Part shown: positions 6,139 to 7,048 of the stretch, one piece after another
Position numbering within the stretch: the stretch's first letter is position 1
How the letters are laid out: each line of letters starts with the position of its first letter
Assembly: GCA_000183865.1 (NCBI GenBank)
Contig: CM001047.1
Coordinates: 2,555,793 to 2,562,840, forward strand
Source: Listeria marthii FSL S4-120
GTDB taxonomy: Bacteria; Bacillota; Bacilli; Lactobacillales; Listeriaceae
Direction: 5' to 3'
DNA length: 7,048 nucleotides
The notes under the pieces: model-generated
Seen by the model: the letters and a program-made list of their open reading frames with translations, nothing else
The model's database searches: none
What the model was told of the DNA's origin: nothing
Made by a program: the position numbers and the translations under genes

Positions 6139-7048
6139 ATATTTGTTCAAAAATACTTCCTTGATAGTCTTTATGGAGAAATTCCGCTAGTTTTATAGCT
6201 TTTATTTCAACTGTTTTTTGGCTTTTTTTAGTTAGCTTTTTACTCAGATAAAAAAGAAAGACAATTTTGTTGCCAGTTACTTTATATCTCCATGTTCCGA
6301 TAAATTGCCCATTTATTATTAGAACAGCTTCAATCTGTCCAGCAATACGCCAAATCAAGCTCGTTTCCTTTTCGCTTGCCAGCCAGTTCTTTTTCGCATA
6401 ACTAACAAAAAGCGGATCAAATTTCCCTAGCAGTAAAGGTGTATCCATTTCCAGCTCTTCGTGTGTTTCTATTTTGCTGTAATATGTCTTTCCATCTTCA
6501 CCAATATAGCAAAAATAGTTTTCAAGTCGTTTTTCGAGGATTGCCATATAGTCACTATTAAGCAAACCACTCCAATGTTTGAAATCTTGTATCGTCGCTG
6601 GACCGTAAGCGCTAAAATAACGATCAATCATTGTTTCCAGACCTGTTTTATTTCGCTCGATATTCAGCCAATCCTCAAATGACTGCGAATCAATGCGTGT
6701 CCGATGACTATAAAATCTCGTTTTAGGAGCCTCGGGTACACAAAATAACTTGCCCTCCAGCGAACCTTGAATAAAGACGCCACCCCAAGTCATTAACTCT
6801 TTTGCTTGATCGCCAAATAACGCCGCAAAAGCCTCTTTAGGAACTTTATCCTCACGTAAGAGTAATTCTTCCATCTTCGCCAAAAGATCGTCCAAATCGT
6901 GTCCTAACGACTCTGTATGCTTCCTTAGCCAATTGTTTTTACTAGCGTAGACATCATGGACATAAAACCAATCATCTGGCGTATACATATGGACAGTCAT
7001 TCTTTGTCCCCAGATTTTGATTAGCTCATTTTTATCGTAAGTCATTTG
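6137..7048 (-). CDS. Winged-helix DNA-binding (HTH_42, YcaQ/AlkX/AlkZ-like) protein, N-terminus outside the window
   Basis: The gene runs off the right edge. The frame is open through the last base with no stop, and the visible part already begins inside the conserved domain. Counting from the first visible Met (7045-7043), 302 residues remain, against roughly 350-400 for full-length members. Family signs are IWGQRMTVHMYTPDDW (11-26), a winged-helix-like RYFSAYGPATIQDFKHWSGL (142-161), LLLGKFDPLFVSY (204-216) and the C-terminal INGQFIGTWRYK (244-255). Some relatives (AlkZ, YcaQ/AlkX) are DNA glycosylases acting on crosslinks or alkylated bases, using a Gln-x-Gln or Gln-x-Glu motif near the N-terminus. 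That part is missing here, so activity cannot be judged. The Met at 7045 should not be taken as the real start. The gene is convergent with the acetamidase-like gene and shares its terminator. Confidence 0.8.
   Translation of the reverse strand, partial: QMTYDKNELIKIWGQRMTVHMYTPDDWFYVHDVYASKNNWLRKHTESLGHDLDDLLAKMEELLLREDKVPKEAFAALFGDQAKELMTWGGVFIQGSLEGKLFCVPEAPKTRFYSHRTRIDSQSFEDWLNIERNKTGLETMIDRYFSAYGPATIQDFKHWSGLLNSDYMAILEKRLENYFCYIGEDGKTYYSKIETHEELEMDTPLLLGKFDPLFVSYAKKNWLASEKETSLIWRIAGQIEAVLIINGQFIGTWRYKVTGNKIVFLFYLSKKLTKKSQKTVEIKAIKLAEFLHKDYQGSIFEQI

Noticed and set aside
6461..6682. Plus-strand open frame opposite the winged-helix gene
   Set aside because: No ribosome site and no recognisable features. 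The minus-strand reading has clear family motifs throughout.
1..7048. CRISPR array, insertion sequence, tRNA or phage attachment site
   Set aside because: No spaced direct repeats, transposase, cloverleaf or terminal duplications were found. The gene content is ordinary chromosomal.

Overview
The window looks like chromosomal DNA of a Listeria species, most likely of the L. monocytogenes/innocua group. I base this on recognising the proteins, the moderately AT-rich composition, the strong AGGAGG-type ribosome binding sites and the gene order. The species is an inference, because no database search was possible. The window holds nine protein genes, almost all of it coding, and no tRNA, rRNA, insertion sequence or CRISPR array.

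Minus strand, read from about 4366 down to 1: ecfA1, ecfA2, ecfT, truA, rplM, rpsI. The first three encode the energising module of a group II ECF vitamin transporter (two ATPases and the transmembrane coupling protein). They are packed with a 25-base overlap and then gaps of 2 and 5 bases into truA (tRNA pseudouridine synthase). A sigma-A-like promoter precedes ecfA1. A 197-base gap separates truA from rplM-rpsI (ribosomal proteins L13 and S9). It contains a well-formed sigma-A promoter and a roughly 130-base 5' leader whose long hairpin fits the known L13 autoregulatory leader class.

Plus strand, 4434 to 6105: an MgtC/SapB-family membrane protein and an acetamidase/formamidase-family protein. 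The MgtC-like gene has a good candidate general-stress (sigma-B) promoter. The acetamidase-like gene has its own extended -10 promoter and ends at a strong bidirectional terminator at 6107-6138. Converging on that terminator from the right edge is a winged-helix (HTH_42, YcaQ/AlkX/AlkZ-like) protein gene that is cut by the window end and lacks its N-terminus.

The ecf-truA-rplM-rpsI block is conserved core machinery in Firmicutes. In Bacillus subtilis it follows rplQ directly. Here the DNA upstream of ecfA1 instead holds the MgtC / acetamidase-like / winged-helix trio, so ecfA1 needs its own promoter. The least expected content is the acetamidase-like protein, which keeps the family fold signatures but appears to have lost most of the conserved polar active-site motif, and the stress-type promoter in front of the MgtC-like gene. 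I see no convincing large new system.
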